Assembly: GCA_001689485.1 (NCBI GenBank)
Contig: LUJQ01000072.1
Coordinates: forward strand, 1 to 51,225
Length of the DNA stretch: 51,225 nucleotides
Source: Bacteroidales bacterium M6
GTDB lineage: Bacteria > Bacteroidota > Bacteroidia > Bacteroidales > Muribaculaceae
Direction: 5' to 3'
The notes beneath the pieces are model-generated. The model was not told the DNA's origin. It saw only the letters and a list, made by a program, of their open reading frames with translations, and did not search any database. A program made the position numbers and the translations under genes. Shown here one piece after another: positions 42,263-50,263 of the stretch (position 1 is the stretch's first letter; each line of letters opens with the position of its first letter).

Positions 42263-42322
42263 CTTTTTATCGATTACATAGATGCCAGTCTTGGTTAATT
42301 TTAATCTCTAATATCATTCCTA

Positions 42323-44788
42323 ATGAAGAAAAGCTTGATTTTGATGCCGCTTCTGATGGCGGTGACCGGCTCATGGGCGCGAACCCTTACCCCGGAGGAA
42401 GCCCTGCAGCGGGTTAATTCGTCGGATATGCCTCTTAAGGCAATGCCTGCTACGGCATCTTCCCCTGCCCGCCTTGTGCATACGGCCAGGACCTCGACCG
42501 GGATGCCGGCGGTTTATCTGTTCGACCGTGCCGAATCCGGAGGCTATATGCTTGTGAGTGCCGACGACATTGCGACACCTCTGCTCGGTTACTCCGATGT
42601 GCCGGTAGGCGATGGTGGCGAATTGCCCCCTTCCATGCAATGGTGGCTGGAGCAGTATGCGGTTGAAATCGAGCAGGCATCTTCCGGCATGTCAATGCGT
42701 GTTGTCGATTCAAGCCGGGCTGCCGGGGATGTATCTTCGTTTGCCCCCATCGCACCTCTGTGCGACACCAAGTGGAACCAGGATGCCCCCTATAACAACC
42801 AATGCCCTCTTATCAACTGGCAGCGCACCTATACCGGTTGCCTGGCAACGGCTTTGGCACAGGTGATGAAATATCACGAATGGCCTGAACGCGGCACTGG
42901 CAGCATCACATACACCGATGTCAACAGGATAACCCGCACGATGGATTTTGATGTTGCCTTTGACTGGGATAACATGCTTGATGTTTACGATAAAACAGCC
43001 ACCACGGTGCAGAATGATGCGGTTGCATTGCTGATGAAAGCATGCGGCCATGCCGTGCAGATGAATTATGGCACAAGTTCTTCGGGTGCTACCGACTTGA
43101 AGGTGCCTGGTGCCTTGAAGTCGTATTTCGGATATAGCGGTGATGTGAACCGTTGTGTGCGTTCCTATTACGGACTGGCTGACTGGCAAAGCATGATTTA
43201 TAAAAATCTGAAGGAGGTAGGGCCGGTGCTTTATTGCGGTTCCTCCCACCTGGGCGGTCATGCCTTTGTTTGCGACGGTTATTCTACCGACGGCTATTTC
43301 CATTTTAACTGGGGTTGGGGTGGTGCCTACGACGGCTATTTCCGCCTGACAGCCCTTAATCCCGAAGGTGCCGGTATCGGGGGCTTTTCCGGGGGGTATA
43401 ACATGTATCAGACAATAATACTTGGCGTAAAGAAACCTGATGGAAACCCTGTGAGTGTGCGTCAGCAACTTTCGCAGGCATCTCCCCTGACAGGGCGCAT
43501 TTACGCTGGTAACAACCTGACTGTGACCAGCGGGTGGTTTAATGAGACGAGTGATAGGATGCGATTCTCATTCGGCCTCAGGCTGGAACCGATTGAGGAT
43601 ACGGCTGGCGAAGTATCGTATGTGGAATCGGCCAGCTACCGGAATCTCAGCCTGGAATCGGAATATGGCTGGAATTCGTTCCCGTTGACTTTCAATATTC
43701 AGAATGTGCCTTCCGGCACTTACCGCGCATCGGTTGTGACGAAGAATGAGGATGCACCCGCACAAGGCTGGCTCCCTGCGTTGCATCCTATGAATATGGT
43801 TGATTATGTGATTCTTAAAAAGGGTGTACAGGGCTCGTCGGTGTCGGCTGTCAACCCGGGCGAAATCACGGTTGTTTCATCAGAATTACTTACCGGGTTG
43901 TTCGAGGGATGTTCGGCCAAACTGCGCATGGATGTTGCCAACAATAGTGATGTGGAGGTTGCGGAGGCGCTGGCTCCGGCACTGCTGTCGGGTAATGCGC
44001 TTGTTGCTGCCGGTGGAGGCATCTACTTCGACCTGATGCCTGGTGAGAGCGACAGCCGTGAACTGGTGTTTGATTTTGCGATTTCGCAGTCGTTCAGACC
44101 TAACACCACATATACATGCTGTCTATACAATCCTGAAACCAACGTTGTCCGTTACAATCTTGGCAATGTGCAGGTGCTTTCCAATCCCGGCAAGCCGAAC
44201 CTGACTGCTACATCGTTCAACCTTGAGGGTGGCACAGCTGCTGCTGATTGCAGCCGTCTCCACTTTATAGCCGATATCAAATGCATTTCCGGTTATCTTG
44301 CCAGCCCGCTTACGTTACTCATCACCCCGCAAGGCGGAGGTACGGCTGTGGCTAACGGGAATTCCACTGAGGCGTTGTTCCTGAATTCTGGCGAGTCGTG
44401 CAGTTCCGACATCATAATTGCTTTCCCCGAAGGCCAGGTGGGTGAGAAATACACGGCTTTCCTGGGCTATGTGTTCGGGAACAGTTTCGTACAGCTCCGC
44501 TATCTCGACTTTACAGTAGGTGCTACCGGCGCGGTGGAAATGGTTGAGGCCGGGACGTCTGATATTGAAATCGCCTACGACCGTAATACCGGCCGTGCCT
44601 TGGTTGCCGCGCCTCGGAACATCGCGGCAATCAGTATCGCAACTCCTGCCGGGGCATCACTTAATGTGCCTGTGGAAAATAGCGGCTGTTCGGCTTCCGT
44701 TGATTTCGCTGAACTTGGGAGCAGTGTGGTCATACTCACCGTGGTGTGTGAGAACGGTTATACCAAAACCGTGAAACTGGCGCTTTGA
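42323..44788 (+). CDS. C10 family (streptopain-like) cysteine protease, T9SS cargo
   Basis: This 821-residue protein has a signal peptide (1-19) and a Spi-like prodomain (about 20-130). The peptidase C10 domain has the nucleophile Cys173 in TYTGCLATALAQ and His313 in GGHAFVCDGY. The typical FHFNWGWGG motif follows. About 400 residues of beta-rich domains then lead to a C-terminal sorting-like domain (VSLN-type end, VVCENGYTKTVKLAL). C10 proteases such as SpeB of Streptococcus and the Bfp enzymes of Bacteroides fragilis cleave host proteins. The stop overlaps the start of the small lipoprotein gene downstream. Confidence 0.9.
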   Translation: MKKSLILMPLLMAVTGSWARTLTPEEALQRVNSSDMPLKAMPATASSPARLVHTARTSTGMPAVYLFDRAESGGYMLVSADDIATPLLGYSDVPVGDGGELPPSMQWWLEQYAVEIEQASSGMSMRVVDSSRAAGDVSSFAPIAPLCDTKWNQDAPYNNQCPLINWQRTYTGCLATALAQVMKYHEWPERGTGSITYTDVNRITRTMDFDVAFDWDNMLDVYDKTATTVQNDAVALLMKACGHAVQMNYGTSSSGATDLKVPGALKSYFGYSGDVNRCVRSYYGLADWQSMIYKNLKEVGPVLYCGSSHLGGHAFVCDGYSTDGYFHFNWGWGGAYDGYFRLTALNPEGAGIGGFSGGYNMYQTIILGVKKPDGNPVSVRQQLSQASPLTGRIYAGNNLTVTSGWFNETSDRMRFSFGLRLEPIEDTAGEVSYVESASYRNLSLESEYGWNSFPLTFNIQNVPSGTYRASVVTKNEDAPAQGWLPALHPMNMVDYVILKKGVQGSSVSAVNPGEITVVSSELLTGLFEGCSAKLRMDVANNSDVEVAEALAPALLSGNALVAAGGGIYFDLMPGESDSRELVFDFAISQSFRPNTTYTCCLYNPETNVVRYNLGNVQVLSNPGKPNLTATSFNLEGGTAAADCSRLHFIADIKCISGYLASPLTLLITPQGGGTAVANGNSTEALFLNSGESCSSDIIIAFPEGQVGEKYTAFLGYVFGNSFVQLRYLDFTVGATGAVEMVEAGTSDIEIAYDRNTGRALVAAPRNIAAISIATPAGASLNVPVENSGCSASVDFAELGSSVVILTVVCENGYTKTVKLAL

Positions 44789-45381
44789 ACAATTTGCACA
44801 AAACGATTACAGTGAAACCTGTTTGTCTGTTTATGATTTCTGCCATTTTGGCGGTTACGGGCTGTAGAACTTCTCGAAACGGGGAAATTAATGCCGGGTC
44901 TGCAGATGCAGACCCGGCAACCCCGGTAAGGGTTGAGAAGTTTTCCAAACCTGACCGAGGCGGGACGATACGTTCGGAAAAGTTGATTGGAAACGGGGCG
45001 GTGACCGTGATGCCGAAAGCAGTAGCTTATCGGATGTCGGGCGATTTCGCCGACAACGTGCCGGTTACGCTGGCTTCCGACGGCTCTTTGGCGAGTTATC
45101 CTGCGCCTACCGACTTATGTGAAGGTTCCACCCCCTTGGCGCTTGCCGACGGATGGTGGCTCGACAGGCGCGGTGTGGGATCCGGCACTGTTTTCACGCG
45201 CTACACATATCGTGATTATGCGGCTTTGGGAACAGCCCCCTCGCCGTCGCAACTGCTTGGGGCGGTGATACCCGGGGCACGTGTGACCGCTGTCATGCGG
45301 CTTCCCATGACGTTGCAGGAGGCCGTGGCCGACACTGCGGCTGTGAATGCGTTCATTCGTTCGCAACGGCTCTCGAAATAG
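44785..45381 (+). CDS. Small lipoprotein of unknown function, overlapping the C10 protease gene
   Basis: I do not recognise a named family, although similar Bacteroidales lipoproteins with the phrase DGWWLDRRGVG seem familiar from memory. The 198-residue reading starts at TTG 44785, which shares 4 nt with the protease stop. It gives a good signal (KPVCLFMISAILAVTGC, lipid Cys27). GTG at 44812 is an alternative start; ATG at 44833 would leave too short a signal. The mature part is about 170 residues with no enzyme motif. The overlap implies translational coupling, so it may serve the protease, for example as an inhibitor or anchor; this is only an inference. Confidence 0.7.
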   Translation: MNNLHKTITVKPVCLFMISAILAVTGCRTSRNGEINAGSADADPATPVRVEKFSKPDRGGTIRSEKLIGNGAVTVMPKAVAYRMSGDFADNVPVTLASDGSLASYPAPTDLCEGSTPLALADGWWLDRRGVGSGTVFTRYTYRDYAALGTAPSPSQLLGAVIPGARVTAVMRLPMTLQEAVADTAAVNAFIRSQRLSK

Positions 45382-45418
45382 CCGGATATCCCCCCGTGTG
45401 CCAAACATCGGGTTGGTG

Positions 45419-45426
45419 TACTTTTG
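45419..45426 (+). promoter_or_regulatory. Orphan -7 box (TACTTTTG) before pnp
   Basis: TACTTTTG matches TAnnTTTG fully and lies about 200 nt upstream of the pnp -7 box. No gene starts nearby. It could drive a small RNA ending at the stem near 45517-45535, or be chance. Confidence 0.3.
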
Positions 45427-45625
45427 TTGCGGGAGTATTGAATGTAGTCAAAGCTGATTTGGCTTTTAATCGATAGCGTTTTTGGCATGTTCCCGGCCTT
45501 GTCTTCTAAGGTGCGGTTCAGGCATGTTGCCTGAATCCGAAGGTGAACCATGGCGAAAACCGACAAAAATGACGAATAAAAGACAAATTAAGAAAAAGTC
45601 AAGATAACTTCCCGACAGAAATTCG

Positions 45626-45633
45626 TATCTTTG
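45626..45633 (+). promoter_or_regulatory. Putative pnp promoter -7 box (TATCTTTG)
   Basis: TATCTTTG is a perfect -7 box followed by C, with the pnp start 34 nt downstream. The implied leader is about 28 nt, A-rich and without a stem, so the RNase III-dependent autoregulation known in E. coli pnp seems unlikely here. Confidence 0.6.
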
Positions 45634-45667
45634 CACGATTTAAGAAGTTAAAAACAAAAATTATAGA

Positions 45668-47938
45668 ATGAACCCAATCAAGAAAACCATCACCTTGCCC
45701 GACGGCCGCGAGATTACTCTCGAAACCGGCAAGCTCGCCAAGCAGGCTGATGGAGCAGTAGAGTTGCGCATGGGCAATACCATGCTTCTCGCTACAATCG
45801 TGTCGGCCAAGGAGGCCGGCGAAGGGGTGGACTTTATGCCCCTTACTGTCGACTACAAAGAGAAATTCTCGTCGGCAGGGCGTTTCCCCGGAGGTTTCCT
45901 CAAGCGTGAGGGGCGCGCATCTGACTATGAAATCCTCACCTCGCGTCTGGTTGACCGCGTGATGCGTCCGTTATTTCCAGATAACTACCACGCCGAGACT
46001 TTTGTGAACATCACCATGTTCTCGGCCGACGGTGTCGACATGCCCGACGCTCTTGCAGGGCTTGCCGCATCTGCAGCCATCACTTGCAGCGACATCCCCT
46101 TCCACGGCCCTATCTCGGAAGTGCGTGTTGCCCGTATCGACGGTGAATTCGTAATCAACCCCACTTTCGAGCAACTTGAAAAGGCCGATATGGAGCTGAT
46201 GGTCGGTGCCACCTACGACAATATCATGATGGTTGAAGGCGAAATGAACGAGGTTTCGGAAGCCGAACTCCTCGAAGCCCTCAAGGTTGCCCACGAAGAA
46301 ATCAAAAAGCATTGCAAAGTCCAGCTTGAAATGGCCGAGGCCGCAGGCAAGACTGTGAAGCGCGAATATTGCCACGAGGTGCATGACGAGGACCTCCGCA
46401 AGGATGTGCGTGAAAAATGCTACGACAAAGCATATGCCATAGCCAAGGCCGGTTGTGCCGACAAGCATTGGCGCCAGGATTCGTTCGACGCCATCTGCGA
46501 CGAATATATCGAATCGCTCCCCGAAGAGGAACGCGACGAGAAGAAAGCGCTTGTGAAGCGTTACTATCACGATGTTGAACGCGAAGCCGTGCGCCGTTGC
46601 ATCCTCGACGAAGGTGTGCGTCTCGACGGCCGCAAGACCACCCAGATCCGCCCCATATGGTGCGAGGTCGACTATGTGCCCGGCCCTCACGGATCGGCTG
46701 TGTTCACCCGTGGCGAGACCCAGTCGCTCTCTACCGTAACCCTAGGGACGAAGCTCGACGAGAAGATTCTCGACGACGTGCTCAACCAGGGTCGCGAGCG
46801 TTTCCTGCTCCACTACAACTTCCCCCCCTTCTCTACGGGTGAAGCGCGCCCCACACGTGGCGTAGGGCGTCGTGAAATCGGTCACGGCAATCTCGCACAC
46901 CGTGCAATCAAGCGCATGTTCCCCGATGATTTCCCCTATGTATGCCGCGTGGTCAGCGACATCCTCGAATCAAACGGTTCGTCGTCGATGGCCACCGTAT
47001 GCGCCGGAACCCTCGCCCTGCTTGATGCAGGTGTGAAGATGAAGCGCCCTGTCAGCGGTATCGCCATGGGTCTTATCACCGATAACGCTACCGGCCAGTA
47101 TGCCATCCTTTCCGATATTCTCGGCGACGAGGACCACCTCGGCGACATGGACTTCAAGGTGACAGGTACCCGCGAAGGTATCACTGCCACACAGATGGAT
47201 ATCAAGTGCGACGGCTTGAGCTATGAGGTGCTTGAACGCGCCCTCAACCAGGCTCGCGACGGCCGCCTGCATATTCTCGATATAATAGAGAACACCATTC
47301 CTGCCCCCCGTGAGGACTACAAGCCCCACGTGCCGCGTATTGTCACCATGCTCATCCCCAAAGAGCTTATCGGTGCTGTTATCGGCCCGGGCGGAAAAAT
47401 CATCCAGGGCATCCAGGAGGCATCGGGTGCGACTGTATCTATCGACGAAATCGACGAAGGCGGTTATATCGAGGTTGCGGCAGCGAACAAGGCCAGCATC
47501 GACAAGGCTCTTGAGATGATTAACGCCATTGTAGAGCTTCCCGAAGAAGGTAAGGTCTACACCGGAAAGGTGCAGACTATCCAGGATTTCGGCGCGTTTG
47601 TTGAGTTCATGCCCAACCGCGACGGCCTCCTCCACATTTCGGAAATCTCCTGGGACCGCCTGCCCGACATGGCCTCGTCAGGCATCAAGGAGGGTGACGA
47701 ACTCACCGTCAAGCTCATAGAGATAGACAAGAAAACCGGTAAATACCGTTTGTCGCTCCGTGCGCTCCAGCCCAAGCCCGAAGGCTATGTAGAACCGGCC
47801 GAACGTCCCCGTGGCCCGCGTCGCGAGGGTGGTGCACCCCGCCGTGAAGGTGGCGACCGCGGTCCCCGTCGTGACGACCGCCGAGGCCCGCGCCGTGAAG
47901 GTGGTGACCGTGGCCCCCGCCGCGAGTTCCGCGACTGA
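45668..47938 (+). CDS. pnp: Polyribonucleotide nucleotidyltransferase (PNPase)
   Basis: PNPase degrades RNA 3' to 5' by phosphorolysis and can add 3' tails. The 756-residue protein has two RNase PH-like domains (about 10-230 and 315-550), a KH domain with GPGG (near 580) and an S1 domain (about 625-695). The core motifs FSSAGRFPGGFLKREG and TRGETQ are intact. From about residue 712 it ends in an Arg/Gly/Pro-rich tail built of repeated RRGP- and RREGGDRGPRR-like units, longer than in E. coli PNPase. Two strong hairpins follow the stop. It is probably monocistronic. Confidence 0.97.
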   Translation: MNPIKKTITLPDGREITLETGKLAKQADGAVELRMGNTMLLATIVSAKEAGEGVDFMPLTVDYKEKFSSAGRFPGGFLKREGRASDYEILTSRLVDRVMRPLFPDNYHAETFVNITMFSADGVDMPDALAGLAASAAITCSDIPFHGPISEVRVARIDGEFVINPTFEQLEKADMELMVGATYDNIMMVEGEMNEVSEAELLEALKVAHEEIKKHCKVQLEMAEAAGKTVKREYCHEVHDEDLRKDVREKCYDKAYAIAKAGCADKHWRQDSFDAICDEYIESLPEEERDEKKALVKRYYHDVEREAVRRCILDEGVRLDGRKTTQIRPIWCEVDYVPGPHGSAVFTRGETQSLSTVTLGTKLDEKILDDVLNQGRERFLLHYNFPPFSTGEARPTRGVGRREIGHGNLAHRAIKRMFPDDFPYVCRVVSDILESNGSSSMATVCAGTLALLDAGVKMKRPVSGIAMGLITDNATGQYAILSDILGDEDHLGDMDFKVTGTREGITATQMDIKCDGLSYEVLERALNQARDGRLHILDIIENTIPAPREDYKPHVPRIVTMLIPKELIGAVIGPGGKIIQGIQEASGATVSIDEIDEGGYIEVAAANKASIDKALEMINAIVELPEEGKVYTGKVQTIQDFGAFVEFMPNRDGLLHISEISWDRLPDMASSGIKEGDELTVKLIEIDKKTGKYRLSLRALQPKPEGYVEPAERPRGPRREGGAPRREGGDRGPRRDDRRGPRREGGDRGPRREFRD

Positions 47939-47983
47939 TTCTGTGTATTGACATCCCTCGCCATCCAGGCGAAAACCACCACA

Positions 47984-48018
47984 GCGGTGTGTCAAAATAT
48001 TGAATTTTGACACACCGC
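47984..48018 (+). terminator. First of two tandem hairpins after pnp
   Basis: GCGGTGTGTCAAAAT (47984-47998) pairs perfectly with ATTTTGACACACCGC (48004-48018) around a 5-nt loop. It begins 45 nt after the pnp stop. No U-run follows directly. PNPase itself stalls at such stems, so this may set the 3' end of its own mRNA. Confidence 0.8.
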
Positions 48019-48029
48019 CTTCCATAGAT

Positions 48030-48086
48030 AACGAATGAGTAAAGGCATCGTGTAGGTTTCCGGCACGATGCCTTTGCTCATTCGTT
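48030..48086 (+). terminator. Second tandem hairpin after pnp, 23-bp stem
   Basis: Positions 48030-48052 and 48064-48086 pair over 23 bp with one G-U wobble and an 11-nt loop. The right arm ends in GTT and is followed by TACGTTTATGG, only weakly T-rich. It starts 11 nt after the first hairpin and precedes the crp-like promoter. Confidence 0.8.
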
Positions 48087-48130
48087 TACGTTTATGGCTA
48101 TAAAAATTTTCAAATCTGACTGAGAATGTG

Positions 48131-48138
48131 TAAATTTG
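48131..48138 (+). promoter_or_regulatory. Putative -7 box (TAAATTTG) of the Crp/Fnr gene
   Basis: TAAATTTG matches TAnnTTTG. The -33 area has TTTT 20 nt upstream (48107-48110), a partial match. The start codon is about 78 nt downstream of the box, leaving a leader with a palindrome. Confidence 0.5.
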
Positions 48139-48154
48139 GGAAAATAGGTTGTAG

Positions 48155-48169
48155 AAGTCTTCAAGACTT
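48155..48169 (+). promoter_or_regulatory. Operator-like palindrome just downstream of the crp-like promoter
   Basis: AAGTCTTCAAGACTT has perfect 7-bp arms around one base. It lies about 10 nt after the expected transcription start and 47 nt before the gene. Its position fits autorepression by the encoded Crp/Fnr protein, which binds dyad sites, but no binding data are visible in sequence. Confidence 0.45.
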
Positions 48170-48216
48170 GTTGCTATATAGCTTTTTCAGCTTTCTTGTT
48201 TAGATGCAGTTATATC

Positions 48217-48801
48217 ATGGTTACACTTAAGGATATATTCGATGTAGATTACCCCGTTTCGGAAGCAGTGGTGAAGCGTGTTATGGGGCTGGTGCGGGAA
48301 ATGAACGTGTCAAAACGAACCTTTATAATAGAGCAGGGGCAGCCCACCGACAGTCTGTTTTTCATTATCGACGGTTTGGTGCGTTGCGTGCATACGCGTG
48401 GCGGTGAGGAGGAAACATTCCTGTTTGCAACTTCCGGCGATCCCTTTACATCGATACATTCGATGTCGCGGGGGGAGCCGTCGCAGTTTTCGTGGCAGGC
48501 GCTTGATGATACCAGGCTTTTGGCGCTAAAGTTCTCTGATTTCGAGAAGTTGCTTGCCGAGGAGCCGGAAATCCATTGCTGGTGGAGCAAGGCGCTGCTC
48601 GACGAGCTTTATGTGCTCGAACGCCGGTATGTGTGGATTGGCAATGACAGCGCGGCACAACGTTACGAGACGTTGGTGCGCACCCGTCCCGATGTGATAA
48701 ACCGTGTTCCTGTGAAATATATCGCCCAGTATCTGCACATAAGTCCTGCAACCCTTTCTCGCATCCGTGCTTCGTTGGTGGGAAAGGCTGCAAGCAGATA
48801 G
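48217..48801 (+). CDS. Crp/Fnr family transcriptional regulator
   Basis: This 194-residue regulator has an N-terminal cyclic-nucleotide-binding-like beta barrel (about 10-110; IIEQGQPTDSLFFIIDGLVR) and a C-terminal helix-turn-helix (about 148-190; VPVKYIAQYLHISPATLSRIR). No Fnr-type cysteine cluster is present, so it is not an oxygen sensor of the Fnr kind. The ATG at 48217 is preferred over an upstream TTG at 48196, because the homologous part begins there. Its targets are unknown. It is separated from pnp by two hairpins and converges on pyrC. Confidence 0.88.
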   Translation: MVTLKDIFDVDYPVSEAVVKRVMGLVREMNVSKRTFIIEQGQPTDSLFFIIDGLVRCVHTRGGEEETFLFATSGDPFTSIHSMSRGEPSQFSWQALDDTRLLALKFSDFEKLLAEEPEIHCWWSKALLDELYVLERRYVWIGNDSAAQRYETLVRTRPDVINRVPVKYIAQYLHISPATLSRIRASLVGKAASR

Positions 48802-48829
48802 TATAAATCGGAGCTTGGATGCGGGGGCT

Positions 48830-48846
48830 GCCATATCGTGTATGGC
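48830..48846. terminator. Short hairpin between the convergent crp-like and pyrC genes
   Basis: GCCATA (48830-48835) and TATGGC (48841-48846) pair around TCGTG, with GC-rich flanks that could extend the stem with mismatches. It lies 28 nt after the regulator stop and 13 nt from the pyrC stop. It is weak compared with the other hairpins in the window. Confidence 0.35.
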
Positions 48847-48858
48847 TGGCCGACTTTA

Positions 48859-50211
48859 TCAGCTGTCGAACCGGATTGCCAAGGGTGTCTGGCGGTTGGC
48901 GAATGTGCCGTTGATGTAGGCAGGCTGGCCGTTGACCCATGTCTGCTCCACACGGTAACGCAGACGCATCCCTTCATAGGGGCTCCACCCGCACGGGCTG
49001 ATTATATCGTCGCGTGTGATAGTGTAATCATCATCAGGGTTTACCACCACTATGTCGGCCATGTATTGCTGGCGGAGATAGCCGCGTCGCGAGATGCCGT
49101 ATAGGCGTGCGGGTGCTGCCGCCATTTTTTCAACCACGTCCTCAAGTGTGAAATAGCCTTTGCCTGCCAGTTGCATCATTACGGGTAGTGCAAACTGCAC
49201 CGACGGCATGCCTGAGGCTGCCGTAAGGGCGTCCTTGCCGAGTTTCTGCGACAGCAGGTGCGGGGCATGGTCTGTGCCTATTACGTCGATGCGTCCGTCG
49301 GCCACGGCGCGGAGCAGTTCGCGGCGGTCGGCATCGGTTTTAAGTGCCGGGTTGCATTTTGTCAGCCCGTCGGTACGTTCCACCGATTCTTCCGTAAAGT
49401 AAAGATAGTGTGGGCAGGTTTCTGCGGTTATGCGTTTCCCCGTGAGGTTGCCCGGTTTGAACAGTGCCAGCTCGTCGGCCGTGGTGATGTGCATCACATG
49501 AAGGCGTGCGCCGGTTTCACGAGCCAGGGCTATGGCATGTGCGGTGGCGTCAAGGCATGCCTCGCGTGAGCGGATACGGCTGTGGCAGCCCACGGGTATG
49601 CCGTTGGGGTATTGTTTGCACAGGGTTTCGCGATTGGCGGCAATTATGCTTTCACTTTCGGCGTGGCAGGCTATGACGCGATGGAACTGCGTGAACAGCC
49701 GTCGTATTTCCGAATCGTTGTCAACGAGCATGCCGCCTGTGGAGCTTCCCATGAAGAGTTTCACCCCTGGTATGCGGGTGTAGTCGGCATGCAGGATTTC
49801 ATCGAGGTTGGAGTTTGTCGCCCCGATGAAGAATGCATAGTTGGCTGCCGAGGCTTCGGCTGCACGGGCCATTTTCTCCTCCCATGCCTGGATGGTGGTG
49901 GTGAGAGGGGAGGTGTTTGGCATATCGAAAAACGACGTTATGCCCCCTGCTATGGCTGCACGGCTTTCGGTTGCGATGTCGCCCTTCTCGGTCATTCCCG
50001 GATCGCGGAAATGCACATGCTCGTCAATCATGCCGGGGAGTAGGAATTTTCCCTGGCAGTCATATACTTCGTAGTTCTCGGCGGGAATGTCGGCCGGGCC
50101 TGTCCGGCCTATATCCACACGGGTTATCAAGCCTCCGTCTATAACGATGCTGCCGACGAACCGGAATCCGTCGCTTATGATAAGACCGTTGTTGAGAACT
50201 TTTGGTTTCAT
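48859..50211 (-). CDS. pyrC: Dihydroorotase
   Basis: This enzyme closes carbamoyl-aspartate to dihydroorotate in pyrimidine synthesis. The 450-residue length and motifs fit the class I dihydroorotases of the amidohydrolase family. Zinc ligands are in GMIDEHVHFRDPG (near residues 57-69) and in the later VIGTDHAPHLLS segment. The phrases FFDMPNTSPLTT and TAETCPHYLYFTEE are typical. It follows a DPM1-like glycosyltransferase gene after 52 nt on the same strand and is probably co-transcribed with it. No other pyr gene is in the window. Confidence 0.94.
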   Translation of the reverse strand: MKPKVLNNGLIISDGFRFVGSIVIDGGLITRVDIGRTGPADIPAENYEVYDCQGKFLLPGMIDEHVHFRDPGMTEKGDIATESRAAIAGGITSFFDMPNTSPLTTTIQAWEEKMARAAEASAANYAFFIGATNSNLDEILHADYTRIPGVKLFMGSSTGGMLVDNDSEIRRLFTQFHRVIACHAESESIIAANRETLCKQYPNGIPVGCHSRIRSREACLDATAHAIALARETGARLHVMHITTADELALFKPGNLTGKRITAETCPHYLYFTEESVERTDGLTKCNPALKTDADRRELLRAVADGRIDVIGTDHAPHLLSQKLGKDALTAASGMPSVQFALPVMMQLAGKGYFTLEDVVEKMAAAPARLYGISRRGYLRQQYMADIVVVNPDDDYTITRDDIISPCGWSPYEGMRLRYRVEQTWVNGQPAYINGTFANRQTPLAIRFDS

Positions 50212-50263
50212 TGTGGTAAAAGACAGTTAGAAATGTGATTGGAATGGTGGGCTTGATGAATTA

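Larger units (their letters stand above)
45382..45667. other. 286-nt gap upstream of pnp
   Basis: The right end holds the pnp promoter. The left part holds a second -7 match (45419-45426) and a stem, TTCAGGC/GCCTGAA with loop ATGTT (45517-45535), extended by CGG pairs beyond a bulge. No open frame there is convincing. rpsO, a common neighbour of pnp in other bacteria, is absent. Confidence 0.5.
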
